Positions 1 to 8,099 of a DNA stretch of 64,000 nt are shown in pieces (within the stretch, counting starts at the first letter, position 1; each line of letters begins with the position of its first letter). A program made the position numbers and the translations under genes. The stretch is taken from the NCBI RefSeq assembly GCF_019970045.1, contig NZ_JAHXYI010000002.1:248001-312000 (forward strand), given 5' to 3'. Below the pieces are notes generated by a model, which saw nothing but the letters and a program-made list of their open reading frames with translations, did not search any database and was not told where the DNA came from. Origin of the DNA: Chryseobacterium sp. GVT01B. Its GTDB lineage: Bacteria; Bacteroidota; Bacteroidia; Flavobacteriales; Weeksellaceae.

Positions 1-1
1 A

Positions 2-646
2 TATATCGTGGATCAGTCAGGCAATGTAAGCTGGAATGTTCTTGCCCCGGATAATCTCCTCCACAAAGGTGATCCTAATGCAGGAACAGCCTACAACAAC
101 GATTGGGAAGCCTGCGCCGCGCCAGTTAAACAGTGGTTCCAGCAATATGCATCCTCTAATTATCCTGTTGGAAACTGCAATACAAACAGCAGCCTTGTTA
201 ACAATGGTATTTATGAGATCGAGTTTCAGACCGATGCCAATAAAGTACTTGATTTAAAATCAGGAGAAGATGCCAATGGCGCAGTATTAAGGCCATGGAC
301 AAGAAATGGCGCTTCTGCACAGCGGTGGGTTGCCATTGATGCAGGTAATGGCTACTGGCGTTTTGTATCCAAAGCGAGTGCGTCTAATCGCTGCATTGAC
401 CTGACAAGTAACAGCAACACACTGGGAACTTCAATCCGGCTTTGGCAAAGCTATAGTAATGATGCACAGGCCTGGCAGGTGGTCGCTGTCTCCAATGGTT
501 ATTACAAAATCCTATCCAAGGTGGATCCTACACGTGGCTGGGATATCCCGAGCTGTACCATGGATGGCAACTCTAATTTACATCTTTGGGATTATTACGG
601 GACTTCATGTCAATTGTTCAAGTTCAAATATATTGGAATGAACTGA
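2..646 (+). CDS. Secreted protein with C-terminal ricin-type lectin domain (partial, 5' end missing)
   Basis: The reading frame is open from base 2, so the true start lies before the window; the GTG at base 8 is only an internal codon. About the last 140 residues form a ricin-B/CBM13-like beta-trefoil. Three repeated units are visible, with QRW (in SAQRWVAID), QAW (in DAQAWQVV) and a final QLF replacing the usual QxW; such domains bind carbohydrate. The roughly 60 visible residues before it end in a segment rich in W and A (DWEACAAPVKQWFQQY) that belongs to an upstream domain, perhaps a glycoside hydrolase, which I cannot name from this piece. It converges on the xylan locus and may serve polysaccharide binding, but that is inference. 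A hairpin terminator follows directly. Confidence 0.7.
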   Translation, partial: YIVDQSGNVSWNVLAPDNLLHKGDPNAGTAYNNDWEACAAPVKQWFQQYASSNYPVGNCNTNSSLVNNGIYEIEFQTDANKVLDLKSGEDANGAVLRPWTRNGASAQRWVAIDAGNGYWRFVSKASASNRCIDLTSNSNTLGTSIRLWQSYSNDAQAWQVVAVSNGYYKILSKVDPTRGWDIPSCTMDGNSNLHLWDYYGTSCQLFKFKYIGMN

Positions 647-654
647 TCCTAATA

Positions 655-688
655 AAAAAATAGGATGCTTTTGGGCATCCTATTTTTT
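655..688 (+). terminator. Rho-independent terminator of the lectin-domain gene
   Basis: An 8-bp stem TAGGATGC (661-668) / GCATCCTA (675-682) with a 6-nt loop is flanked by A and T runs, so it can act in both directions. It begins nine bases after the stop codon. Confidence 0.8.
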
Positions 689-719
689 ATTATGTGTGAA
701 AAGTCAATTTGCTTCGCAA

Positions 720-770
720 GTCAATGGTGAATTTCTAAAAATTGACAAGTGAAACGGATTCACTATTGAC
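720..770. repeat. Intergenic inverted repeat, copy 1
   Basis: Arms 720-732 and 758-770 are 13 bases long with one mismatch (GTCAATGGTGAAT / ATTCACTATTGAC), around a 25-base loop. This is the diverged copy of the element at 999-1049. Confidence 0.65.
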
Positions 771-930
771 CTTTTACTTTTCCATATAATCAACGTTTAC
801 CAAAACCTTACTACAAGGCAGTCAGTAAAAGCAACGTCACACGATTAAACTAAGGCTCAAGTTCAAATTTATTGGGATAAGCTAAGTGCCATAGAAATGC
901 ATAAAGTGCATATAACTAATTCTCAAATAA

Positions 931-967
931 AAAAAATAGGATGCTGAAAAAAGCATCCTATTTTTTT
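931..967. terminator. Second copy of the same terminator hairpin
   Basis: The same stem, TAGGATGC (937-944) / GCATCCTA (953-960), with flanking A and T runs. It lies 276 bp after the first copy and is part of a local duplication. It can terminate the minus-strand symporter gene that ends at 1076. Confidence 0.75.
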
Positions 968-998
968 ATTATATGTGAAAAGTCAATTTGCTTCGTAA

Positions 999-1049
999 GT
1001 CAATAGTGAATTTCTAAAAATTGACAAGTGAAACGGATTCACTATTGAC
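999..1049. repeat. Intergenic inverted repeat, copy 2
   Basis: Perfect 13-bp arms GTCAATAGTGAAT (999-1011) and ATTCACTATTGAC (1037-1049) enclose a 25-base loop. It lies just after the symporter stop and resembles short palindromic intergenic elements. Confidence 0.7.
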
Positions 1050-1075
1050 CTTTCACTTTTCCATATATTCAACGT

Positions 1076-2803
1076 TTACCAAAACCTTACGTACAAGGCT
1101 GTAAGTAAAAGCAATGTCAGCACAATCAAAACTAAAGTTCTGTTGTCCACTTTAAACATCGTCACATCAATGGCAAAAGCTTTAGGATTTACTTTCGGGC
1201 CTGCAAGGCTGATCAGTATCATCGCGATTATCGTGATAAAGAATGACCATCCCATATTGATCAGGAAAGGAATCTCGGTAATGGTATGTACTACTCCGTT
1301 CTCCAGCTTTTCATAAGTGAATGCAGTATACATCCAGGTTTCTTTTCCGAAAATTTCTACAGCAAAACTGTTGAAGAAGATCGCCAGCACAAAGCCTAAG
1401 ATAACCCCCACCAAAGCAGCTGTACCCGTTGTTCTTTTCCAGAACATCCCAAGAAGGAACATGGCAAAAACTCCAGGACTGATAAAGCCTGTATATTTCT
1501 GGATGAATGTGAAACCTCCTTCACCACCAATTCCTAAAACGTCTGTCCAGGTAAAAGCCAATGCGACCATCATCGCAATAATAATGACCCAGCGACCTGT
1601 TCTCACCATCTGGATTTCGGTAGCATCTGTTTTAAGGTATTTTTTATAGATATCTAAAGTAAAAATGGTTGAGATACTGTTTACTTTTCCAGCCAGTGAA
1701 GCTACAATTGCTGCTGTCAACGCTGCAATGGCCAATCCTTTTAATCCTACTGGTAAGAATCCTAATATTGCAGAGTATGCTCCATCTTTCACTCCATTGA
1801 ATCCAGGAAGGTGTCCTTTAGAATATAAAACATAAGCAGCGATTCCCGGAAGCATTACAATGACAGGCATGAATAGCTTCAGAAAACCGGCAAATAAAAT
1901 TCCGGTTCTTGCCGTTTTCAGATCTGCCCCCAAAGCTCTCTGGGTGATGTATTGATTACAGCCCCAATAGTTCAGGTTAACAATCCATTGCCCGGCAAAA
2001 TACATCGCCAGACCCGGTAGAACAACATACTTCTGTACATCAAGGTTCTGAGGCATATCCAAAGTAGTGGTGGTTGTTTTTGGTTTGTCAAGAATCAGTT
2101 TAAAATGCTGCGGAGCCTCATTAATCAGAGTATTGAATCCCGCTAAAGCATTCCCTACAGCCGCCCCGTTGATTCTCTGGTCTACAATCTGCAACGCCAT
2201 ATAAACCGTTGCAAAACCGCCAATAATAAGAACTGCAACCTGTATAACGTCTGTATATCCAATTACTTTCATTCCTCCAAGGCCGATCAGAAGGGCCATA
2301 AGCAAAAGAGCAATCATAATACCGTGAAGATGTTCTCCACCTAATAAAGTATCAATGGCAAGAGCTCCAAGGTAAAGAATGGAAGTAAGATTAACAATAA
2401 CATACAGAAACAGCCAGAATACTGCCATAATCAGTGAAACCGATTTATTATACCTTCTTTCAAGAAACTGAGGCATGGTATAGATCTTATTTTTAAGATA
2501 GATTGGAATAAACCAGACCGCAATAATGATCAGTGCAAGGGCAGCAATCCATTCGTAAGCGGCAACAGCAATTCCGACAAAGAAACCTTCACCACTCATT
2601 CCGATAAACTGTTCAGCAGAAATATTGGAGGCGATTAAACTGGCTCCGATCGCCCACCAGGTCAAAGATCCTTCCGCAAGGAAATAATCCTTACTTCCTG
2701 TAGACTCAGATTTTTTCTTTTTGTAGATCCATAATCCGTAAGAAGCTACCACCACGAAATAGATCAGAAATATAATGATATCAATAGTTGCTAATTTCCC
2801 CAT
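1076..2803 (-). CDS. Sodium:solute symporter (SSS family), sugar transporter
   Basis: This 575-residue inner-membrane protein has about 14 hydrophobic segments and the layout of the SSS/SGLT family. The N-terminal region contains GASLIASNISAEQFIGMSG, the family's typical sodium/substrate-site segment. Family members import a sugar with Na+. It starts three bases downstream of an aldose 1-epimerase stop codon, at the end of the arabinose (araBDA) cluster. The likely substrate is therefore L-arabinose or D-xylose, and it is the only candidate inner-membrane pentose importer in the window. The assignment to sugar is firm by family and context; the exact sugar is inference. Its last codons have a decayed duplicate at 791-855. 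Confidence 0.85.
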   Translation of the reverse strand: MGKLATIDIIIFLIYFVVVASYGLWIYKKKKSESTGSKDYFLAEGSLTWWAIGASLIASNISAEQFIGMSGEGFFVGIAVAAYEWIAALALIIIAVWFIPIYLKNKIYTMPQFLERRYNKSVSLIMAVFWLFLYVIVNLTSILYLGALAIDTLLGGEHLHGIMIALLLMALLIGLGGMKVIGYTDVIQVAVLIIGGFATVYMALQIVDQRINGAAVGNALAGFNTLINEAPQHFKLILDKPKTTTTTLDMPQNLDVQKYVVLPGLAMYFAGQWIVNLNYWGCNQYITQRALGADLKTARTGILFAGFLKLFMPVIVMLPGIAAYVLYSKGHLPGFNGVKDGAYSAILGFLPVGLKGLAIAALTAAIVASLAGKVNSISTIFTLDIYKKYLKTDATEIQMVRTGRWVIIIAMMVALAFTWTDVLGIGGEGGFTFIQKYTGFISPGVFAMFLLGMFWKRTTGTAALVGVILGFVLAIFFNSFAVEIFGKETWMYTAFTYEKLENGVVHTITEIPFLINMGWSFFITIIAMILISLAGPKVNPKAFAIDVTMFKVDNRTLVLIVLTLLLLTALYVRFW

Positions 2804-2806
2804 AGT

Positions 2807-3964
2807 TTACTTTTTAACTGAGAATTTATAGATGGTTTTAGACTGGTACTTCTGTCCTGGCTTCAGTTCTGTAGAAGGGAAAGAAGGCTGGTTTGGTGAA
2901 TCCGGGAAATGCTGTGTTTCCAGGCAGAACCCTGTTCTGAATTCATTTTTGCCACCGGTTTTGGTATCAAACTTTCCGTCAAGAAAATTTCCGGAATAAA
3001 ACTGCACACCAGGCTCATCAGTGAAAACTTCCATAAGCCTTCCTGTTCCCTGATGATATACTTTGGCGATACTTCTGAGTCCTTTTCCATTCAGAATCCA
3101 GTTATGGTCATATCCTTTTCCTTTTTTCAGCTGATCGTCATCTGCGCTGATATCTTTTCCAATAGGTTTTGAAACTGTAAAATCAAAAGGAGTCCTTTTT
3201 ACCGTTTTCTGTTCACCAGTCGGAATCAGAGTTTCATTGACCGGAAGAAAATGATCTGCATTAATCTGCAGTTCATGATCGGTAATCGTTTTTGTAAAAT
3301 TTCCTGACAGGTTAAAATATGAATGCTGGGTAAGATTTACCACTGTAGGCTTATCGGTCTCTGCTTCATAAGAAATTTCCAAAGCATCTTCGTCTGTAAG
3401 GGTGTAGAAAACAGTTGTTGTTAATTTCCCCGGATATCCTTCTTCACCGTCTGCACTGGTATAAGATAATTTTAATGTGGGAAATTTTGCATCTTTTACT
3501 GCCTCAATATTCCAGAATCTGGTATGAAATCCTTCTTTTCCTCCGTGAAGGCTGTTAGGACCATCGTTTTTGTCAATTTCGTATGCTTTGCCTTCCAGTG
3601 TAAATTTTGCGTTGGCAATTCTGTTACCATATCTTCCGATCAACGCGCCGAAATAGTAAGGATTACCCTCAAAATATCCTTCGGGTTTTGTAAAGCCCAG
3701 AACTACGTCTTCATATTTGCCGTTCCTGTCAGGTGCTGTTAAAGAAGTAATAATTCCACCGAAGTTGATGACCTCAACTTTCATCCCGTTTTTATTGCTT
3801 AAAGTGTATTTTTTAATAGAATCGCCCTTGGGCGTAACTCCATAGTCTGAAGTATGAACATGCTCCATTTTTCCTGAAATATCCTGTTTGTTATTTTCTT
3901 TTCTGCAGCCGAAAATAATTAAAAATAATAAAATAAAAATGCCGTTATATGTTGTTTTTTTCAT
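2807..3964 (-). CDS. galM: Aldose 1-epimerase (mutarotase), lipoprotein
   Basis: This 385-residue protein interconverts alpha and beta anomers of aldoses. The N-terminus is a lipoprotein signal with lipobox IIFGC, so it is probably anchored on the periplasmic side. GalM family motifs are visible: GPNSLHGGKEGFH, the catalytic histidine in QHSYFNL, and the catalytic glutamate region ETQHFPDSPNQPSFPST near the C-terminus. It sits between araA and the symporter, which suits mutarotation of freed arabinose or xylose before uptake. The gene symbol is by family; specificity is not proven. Confidence 0.9.
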   Translation of the reverse strand: MKKTTYNGIFILLFLIIFGCRKENNKQDISGKMEHVHTSDYGVTPKGDSIKKYTLSNKNGMKVEVINFGGIITSLTAPDRNGKYEDVVLGFTKPEGYFEGNPYYFGALIGRYGNRIANAKFTLEGKAYEIDKNDGPNSLHGGKEGFHTRFWNIEAVKDAKFPTLKLSYTSADGEEGYPGKLTTTVFYTLTDEDALEISYEAETDKPTVVNLTQHSYFNLSGNFTKTITDHELQINADHFLPVNETLIPTGEQKTVKRTPFDFTVSKPIGKDISADDDQLKKGKGYDHNWILNGKGLRSIAKVYHQGTGRLMEVFTDEPGVQFYSGNFLDGKFDTKTGGKNEFRTGFCLETQHFPDSPNQPSFPSTELKPGQKYQSKTIYKFSVKK

Positions 3965-3991
3965 AATTATTTACATATTTTTTAAAATTAG

Positions 3992-5488
3992 TTAACGATA
4001 ATACATTTCATTCCAACGAAGTGTATTTTTAAAATCACGCATTCTGGTATCTTCATCAATGACTAATGATTCCATGCCTGCTATGTCAGCAAAATCTTCT
4101 AACTGTTCTGCTGAAATATTTTCACTATAACACGTATGATGTGCACCTCCTGCCAATATCCAGGCCTCTGCAGCCGTATATAAATCTGGAAGAGGTTTCC
4201 ATAAGACTCTTGCTACCGGAAGTTTGGGCAGCTCTTCTGTAATTTCCAATGCTTTTGTTTTGTTGATCAGCAATCTGAAATGGTTTCCAAAGTCCATCAA
4301 TGCAGCGTTCAGAGAATCAATATTTCCTCTGGAATTGAATACGAGACGAACGGGATCTGCTTTTCCTCCTATTCCCAGCGGATGGATCTCACATAATGGT
4401 TTTCCGGCAGCCAGAACCGGATCTACTTCCAACATATGGGAGCCTAAAATAGAAGGGTTGGAAGGATCAAGATGATAGGTATAGTCTTCCATAAAAGCAT
4501 TTCCTCCTTCAAGCCCCTGCCCCATTGTTTTCATGGCGCGTACCAACGCTGCTGTTTTCCAGTCTCCTTCTCCTGCAAATCCATATCCTTTCTGCATCAG
4601 GCGCTGTACGGCAATTCCAGGCAGCTGTTCCAGCCCGTGAAGGTCTTCAAAGGTATCGGAGAATCCTTTAAATCCACCATCTTTTAAAAACTTTTCAAGC
4701 CCTAATTCAATTTTGGCGGCGGTGTGCAGAGACCTTCTGTTTGTTCCTCCTTCCAAGAGAGATGCTGCCATATGATAAGAAGATTCATATTCTTCCATAA
4801 GGCTTTTTATTTCTCCTTCACTTACAGAATTGATAACTCCTACAAGATCACCGATTCCCCAGGTATTGACTGAGAAACCAAACTGTGTTTCAGCTTCCAC
4901 TTTATCACCATCTGTAACGGCTACAAACCGCATATTATCTCCGAAACGGGCAAATTTAGCCCCCTGCCAGTCATCCCAGCCTGCAGCAACACGGCTCCAG
5001 TTACCAATCTGCTTCTGAACTCTTTCTTCTGACCAATGCCCTACCACTACTTTTCTGTTTTTTCGGAGTCTGCTTACCATAAAGCCAAATTCACGGTCAC
5101 CATGAGCAGCCTGATTGAGATTCATAAAATCCATATCCATTGTAGACCATGGGATGTCTCTGTTGAACTGGGTATGCAGATGTAGAAGAGGTTTTTGTAA
5201 AATTTTTAATCCTCTGATCCACATTTTAGCGGGTGAGAAGGTATGCATCCATGTAATAACTCCTATACAGTTTCTTACCTGATTGGCTGCTGCAATGGTT
5301 TCAAATATCTCTTCTGTAGTTTTTACGGTTGGTTTTACAATGACTTTTACCGGGATAAAAGAAGATTTTTCAAGTTCTTTCACAATTTTCCGGCTGTGTT
5401 CTGCAACCTGAGCCAGTGTTTCGGGCCCGTATAAATGCTGACTTCCTGTGATGAACCAGATTTCTTTGGTATTGAGAGGTGTTAACAT
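3992..5488 (-). CDS. araA: L-arabinose isomerase
   Basis: This 498-residue cytoplasmic enzyme converts L-arabinose to L-ribulose. It matches the AraA family from the start ([20 protein letters not shown]), with [15 protein letters not shown], the metal-binding E and H residues of the central domain ([24 protein letters not shown]) and [18 protein letters not shown]. Length is normal for the family. It is the third gene of an araB-araD-araA series, 38 bases after araD, and is probably co-transcribed from the promoter upstream of araB. Confidence 0.96.
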   Translation of the reverse strand: MLTPLNTKEIWFITGSQHLYGPETLAQVAEHSRKIVKELEKSSFIPVKVIVKPTVKTTEEIFETIAAANQVRNCIGVITWMHTFSPAKMWIRGLKILQKPLLHLHTQFNRDIPWSTMDMDFMNLNQAAHGDREFGFMVSRLRKNRKVVVGHWSEERVQKQIGNWSRVAAGWDDWQGAKFARFGDNMRFVAVTDGDKVEAETQFGFSVNTWGIGDLVGVINSVSEGEIKSLMEEYESSYHMAASLLEGGTNRRSLHTAAKIELGLEKFLKDGGFKGFSDTFEDLHGLEQLPGIAVQRLMQKGYGFAGEGDWKTAALVRAMKTMGQGLEGGNAFMEDYTYHLDPSNPSILGSHMLEVDPVLAAGKPLCEIHPLGIGGKADPVRLVFNSRGNIDSLNAALMDFGNHFRLLINKTKALEITEELPKLPVARVLWKPLPDLYTAAEAWILAGGAHHTCYSENISAEQLEDFADIAGMESLVIDEDTRMRDFKNTLRWNEMYYR

Positions 5489-5526
5489 AATTTTATTGAT
5501 CGTTAATAGTTGTTTTTGTTGAGTGT

Positions 5527-6237
5527 TTAGTGTTTAAATTCCTGTCCGTAATAAGCATTCTTGCCATGTTTACGTTCGTAGTGCTTTTTAATGAGTGATT
5601 CTTTCAGGCGTTCTGCATCAGGGTTTATCTGTCTGGTGAGATAAGCCATTTCAGCAATGGTTTCCAGTACTTTGCTGTTGTAGACTGCTTTTTCTGCGTT
5701 TTTCCCCCAGGTAAAGGGACCGTGATTGCCAATCAGAATCATCTCTACTTCTTCCGGGGATAGCTGTTTTTCTTTAAAGCATTCCAAAATCTGTATTCCG
5801 GTATTGTATTCATAATTTCCTTCAATGAGATGATCATGCATCGGTGGTGCACAGGGAATATCTGTCGTGAGATGGTCAGCATGGGTGGTTCCGAAAACAG
5901 GAATATCCATTTGTGCCTGTGCCCATGCTACGGAATAGATCGCATGTGTATGGGAAATCCCACCGATATTTTCCCAGCACTTATAGAGATAAGCGTGTGT
6001 TCTGGTATCTGATGATGGTCTGAGACTTCCTTCAATTACATTGGCATCAAAGTCTAAAATCACCATGTCTTCAGGCTTTAAAATGTCATAGGGAACACCG
6101 CTTGGCTTTATGGCAAAAACACCTTTATCACGGTCTACAGCACTTACATTTCCGAAGGTATAGACCACCAGCTTCAGGGCATCGAGCTGCATATTAGCTT
6201 CATAACATTCTCTTTGGAGTTCTTTATATGTATTCAT
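5527..6237 (-). CDS. araD: L-ribulose-5-phosphate 4-epimerase
   Basis: The enzyme converts L-ribulose 5-phosphate to D-xylulose 5-phosphate, the last arabinose-specific step. It is a class II aldolase-fold protein with zinc ligands in [11 protein letters not shown] (first His pair near GGISHTH) and TTHADHL, and it contains the [10 protein letters not shown] segment. The chosen ATG (6237) gives [18 protein letters not shown], which aligns with the usual family start; an in-frame ATG four codons upstream (6249) is also possible. araB ends 22-34 bases upstream. Length (about 236 residues) is normal. Confidence 0.95.
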   Translation of the reverse strand: MNTYKELQRECYEANMQLDALKLVVYTFGNVSAVDRDKGVFAIKPSGVPYDILKPEDMVILDFDANVIEGSLRPSSDTRTHAYLYKCWENIGGISHTHAIYSVAWAQAQMDIPVFGTTHADHLTTDIPCAPPMHDHLIEGNYEYNTGIQILECFKEKQLSPEEVEMILIGNHGPFTWGKNAEKAVYNSKVLETIAEMAYLTRQINPDAERLKESLIKKHYERKHGKNAYYGQEFKH

Positions 6238-6271
6238 TTTGAGTGTCATTCAAAAAGTTAAAAATGAACAA

Positions 6272-7972
6272 TCAGGAGTTCTGAAGTTCTTTCCTGTTGT
6301 TTTTCAGTTTGGTATTATATTCTACAAAATCAGCGAGCTTCTGGTATTGCTGCATTAATTCTTTGTAGTGCTTTACTTCTTCAGCTTTGGGTTGGTATTC
6401 CGCTTCAAATCCAGATCCCATTTTCATGCTTGCTTCCTGCACTGTAGGGTAAACTCCTGCTGATACGGCGGCATAAACAGCAGCTCCCAATGCGGGAGTC
6501 TGGTCTGAAGCAGCTACTGCAATAGGCATATCCAGAACATTAGCAAGTGTCTGCATGATAAATGGAGATTTCCTTGCTACCCCTCCAATTCCAATTATTT
6601 TATTGATTTTCAGACCTTCTTCTTCAAAACGGTCAACGATCTTTTTAGCTCCGAAACAAATGGCATTAACCAAAGCTTTGAAAATATGGGGAGCTTTTGT
6701 TCCCAGAGAAAGTTGACTGATGGCTGCTTTTAGCTCCTGATCCGCATCAGGTGTTCTTCTTCCGTTTACCCAATCCAATGCAATCGGAACACTATCTGAA
6801 AGAGGAATTTTTTCTGCTTCATGGGTTAATTTTCTGATAAGATCATGTTCCATTTCATCTGCCAGCTTTTTCTTCAGCTCTTCTGAAATACTTTCGGAAT
6901 GCATCAAAACCTGATAAACAGGCCACATCAGGATATCTTTATACCATGCCAGAACATCTCCAAAGGCTGACTGTCCTGCTTCAAGTCCTATCAATCCGGG
7001 AATTACAGATCCGTCAACCTGTCCGCAGATTCCTTTTACGGTTGTATCCCCGATGGTTTCTCCTGAAGCCACCATGATATCACAGGTAGATGTTCCCATG
7101 ATTCTGATCAGTGCATTTTCTTCCACCCTGGCTCCTACCGCACCTGAGTGGGCATCAAAGGTTCCTACAGTAACTATGGTTTTGGTGGTAAGACCGGTTT
7201 TTGCAGCCCATTCTTCATTCAGGCAGCCGGCAATTTCATCTGAAGTATACGTTTCCCTGTATAATCTTCCTCTGAGTTCCCCCAGAGAAGGATCTAGCCT
7301 GTTGAGAAATTCTCCGGAAGGCAGCCCGTCCCATGTCTCATGCCACATGGCTTTGTGGCCGGCAGCGCAACGGCTTCTTTTAAAAGTTGTCAGGTCTTTA
7401 TGATCGGATAAAAGATAGGTCAGATAATCACAGTGCTCCATCCAGGTGTACGCCGCATTTTTTACTTCTGCATCTGCTCTACTGATGTGCAGTATTTTGG
7501 CCCAGAACCATTCTGAAGAGTAAATACCGCCTTCATATTTTGTATAATCTTCGCCACCCCAGGTTCTTGCAAGGGTATTGATTTCTTCGGCTTCGCGGAT
7601 AGCGGTATGGTCTTTCCATAAAACCATCATGGCATTGGGATTTTCTTCAAATCCCGGAACCAATGCTAAGGCTACTCCGTCACTTGTTAGTGGTAACGGT
7701 GAAGAGCCTGTAGTGTCAATACAAATACTGACGATCTGCTCTGCCGGTATTCCGCTTTCTCTTACAACTTCTGAAATGGTTTTCTCCAGACCTTCAATAT
7801 GATCTGAAGGATGCTGTCTGAAACTGTTGGCTGAGGGATTACAAAATCGGCCTTCCTTCCATCTCTGGTAGTAGCTGACTGAAGAAGTTATTTCGGAACC
7901 GTTTTCAGTATCAATAAGGACGGCCCGTACGGAATCTGTACCGTAGTCCAGCCCGATAACATATTTTTTCAT
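6272..7972 (-). CDS. araB: L-ribulokinase
   Basis: This 566-residue FGGY-family kinase phosphorylates L-ribulose with ATP. The N-terminal phosphate-binding motif YVIGLDYGTDSVRAVLID is clear. The C-terminal FGGY half includes GIGGVARKSPFIMQTLANVL and DQTPALGAAVYAAV. Length and sequence match the long bacillus/bacteroidete AraB type rather than xylulokinase. It is the first gene of araBDA. A promoter-like box (8027-8034) and a 26-bp inverted repeat (8053-8078) lie upstream. Confidence 0.95.
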   Translation of the reverse strand: MKKYVIGLDYGTDSVRAVLIDTENGSEITSSVSYYQRWKEGRFCNPSANSFRQHPSDHIEGLEKTISEVVRESGIPAEQIVSICIDTTGSSPLPLTSDGVALALVPGFEENPNAMMVLWKDHTAIREAEEINTLARTWGGEDYTKYEGGIYSSEWFWAKILHISRADAEVKNAAYTWMEHCDYLTYLLSDHKDLTTFKRSRCAAGHKAMWHETWDGLPSGEFLNRLDPSLGELRGRLYRETYTSDEIAGCLNEEWAAKTGLTTKTIVTVGTFDAHSGAVGARVEENALIRIMGTSTCDIMVASGETIGDTTVKGICGQVDGSVIPGLIGLEAGQSAFGDVLAWYKDILMWPVYQVLMHSESISEELKKKLADEMEHDLIRKLTHEAEKIPLSDSVPIALDWVNGRRTPDADQELKAAISQLSLGTKAPHIFKALVNAICFGAKKIVDRFEEEGLKINKIIGIGGVARKSPFIMQTLANVLDMPIAVAASDQTPALGAAVYAAVSAGVYPTVQEASMKMGSGFEAEYQPKAEEVKHYKELMQQYQKLADFVEYNTKLKNNRKELQNS

Positions 7973-8026
7973 GGTGGTAAACGTTTTTGATGATTGAGAT
8001 TTTTATTTCTCCTGATGAAATAAAAA

Positions 8027-8034
8027 CAAATATA
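8027..8034 (-). promoter_or_regulatory. Predicted -7 promoter box of araBDA
   Basis: TATATTTG on the minus strand fits the Bacteroidota TAnnTTTG box, about 55 bases before the araB start. No clear TTTG is seen at the -33 position. Confidence 0.5.
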
Positions 8035-8052
8035 AGATTCTATTTTAAATAA

Positions 8053-8078
8053 ATGTAAAAAATACACTTATTTTACAT
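8053..8078. promoter_or_regulatory. Candidate arabinose-regulator operator (inverted repeat)
   Basis: Perfect 8-bp arms ATGTAAAA and TTTTACAT are separated by 10 bases. The centre lies about 45 bp upstream of the predicted araB transcription start. A related half sequence lies at 42200-42225 upstream of the NUDIX regulator and xylose genes. Which protein binds it is inference. Confidence 0.5.
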
Positions 8079-8099
8079 AACAACTTAATTAACAGTTTA

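Larger units (their letters stand above)
612..1122. repeat. Tandem duplication of a convergent gene junction (two diverged copies)
   Basis: Copy 1 (about 612-854) and copy 2 (about 855-1122) align in order: end of the lectin gene, terminator, a 13-bp inverted repeat, and end of the symporter gene. In copy 1 the lectin gene end is intact and the symporter end (791-855) is a frameshifted remnant. In copy 2 the lectin end (855-890) is a remnant and the symporter end is intact. Copy 2 carries about 35 extra bases (891-925). Confidence 0.75.

Noticed and set aside
8-10. GTG at base 8 as a gene start
   Set aside because: The frame is open to the window edge and the sequence reads as the middle of a larger protein.
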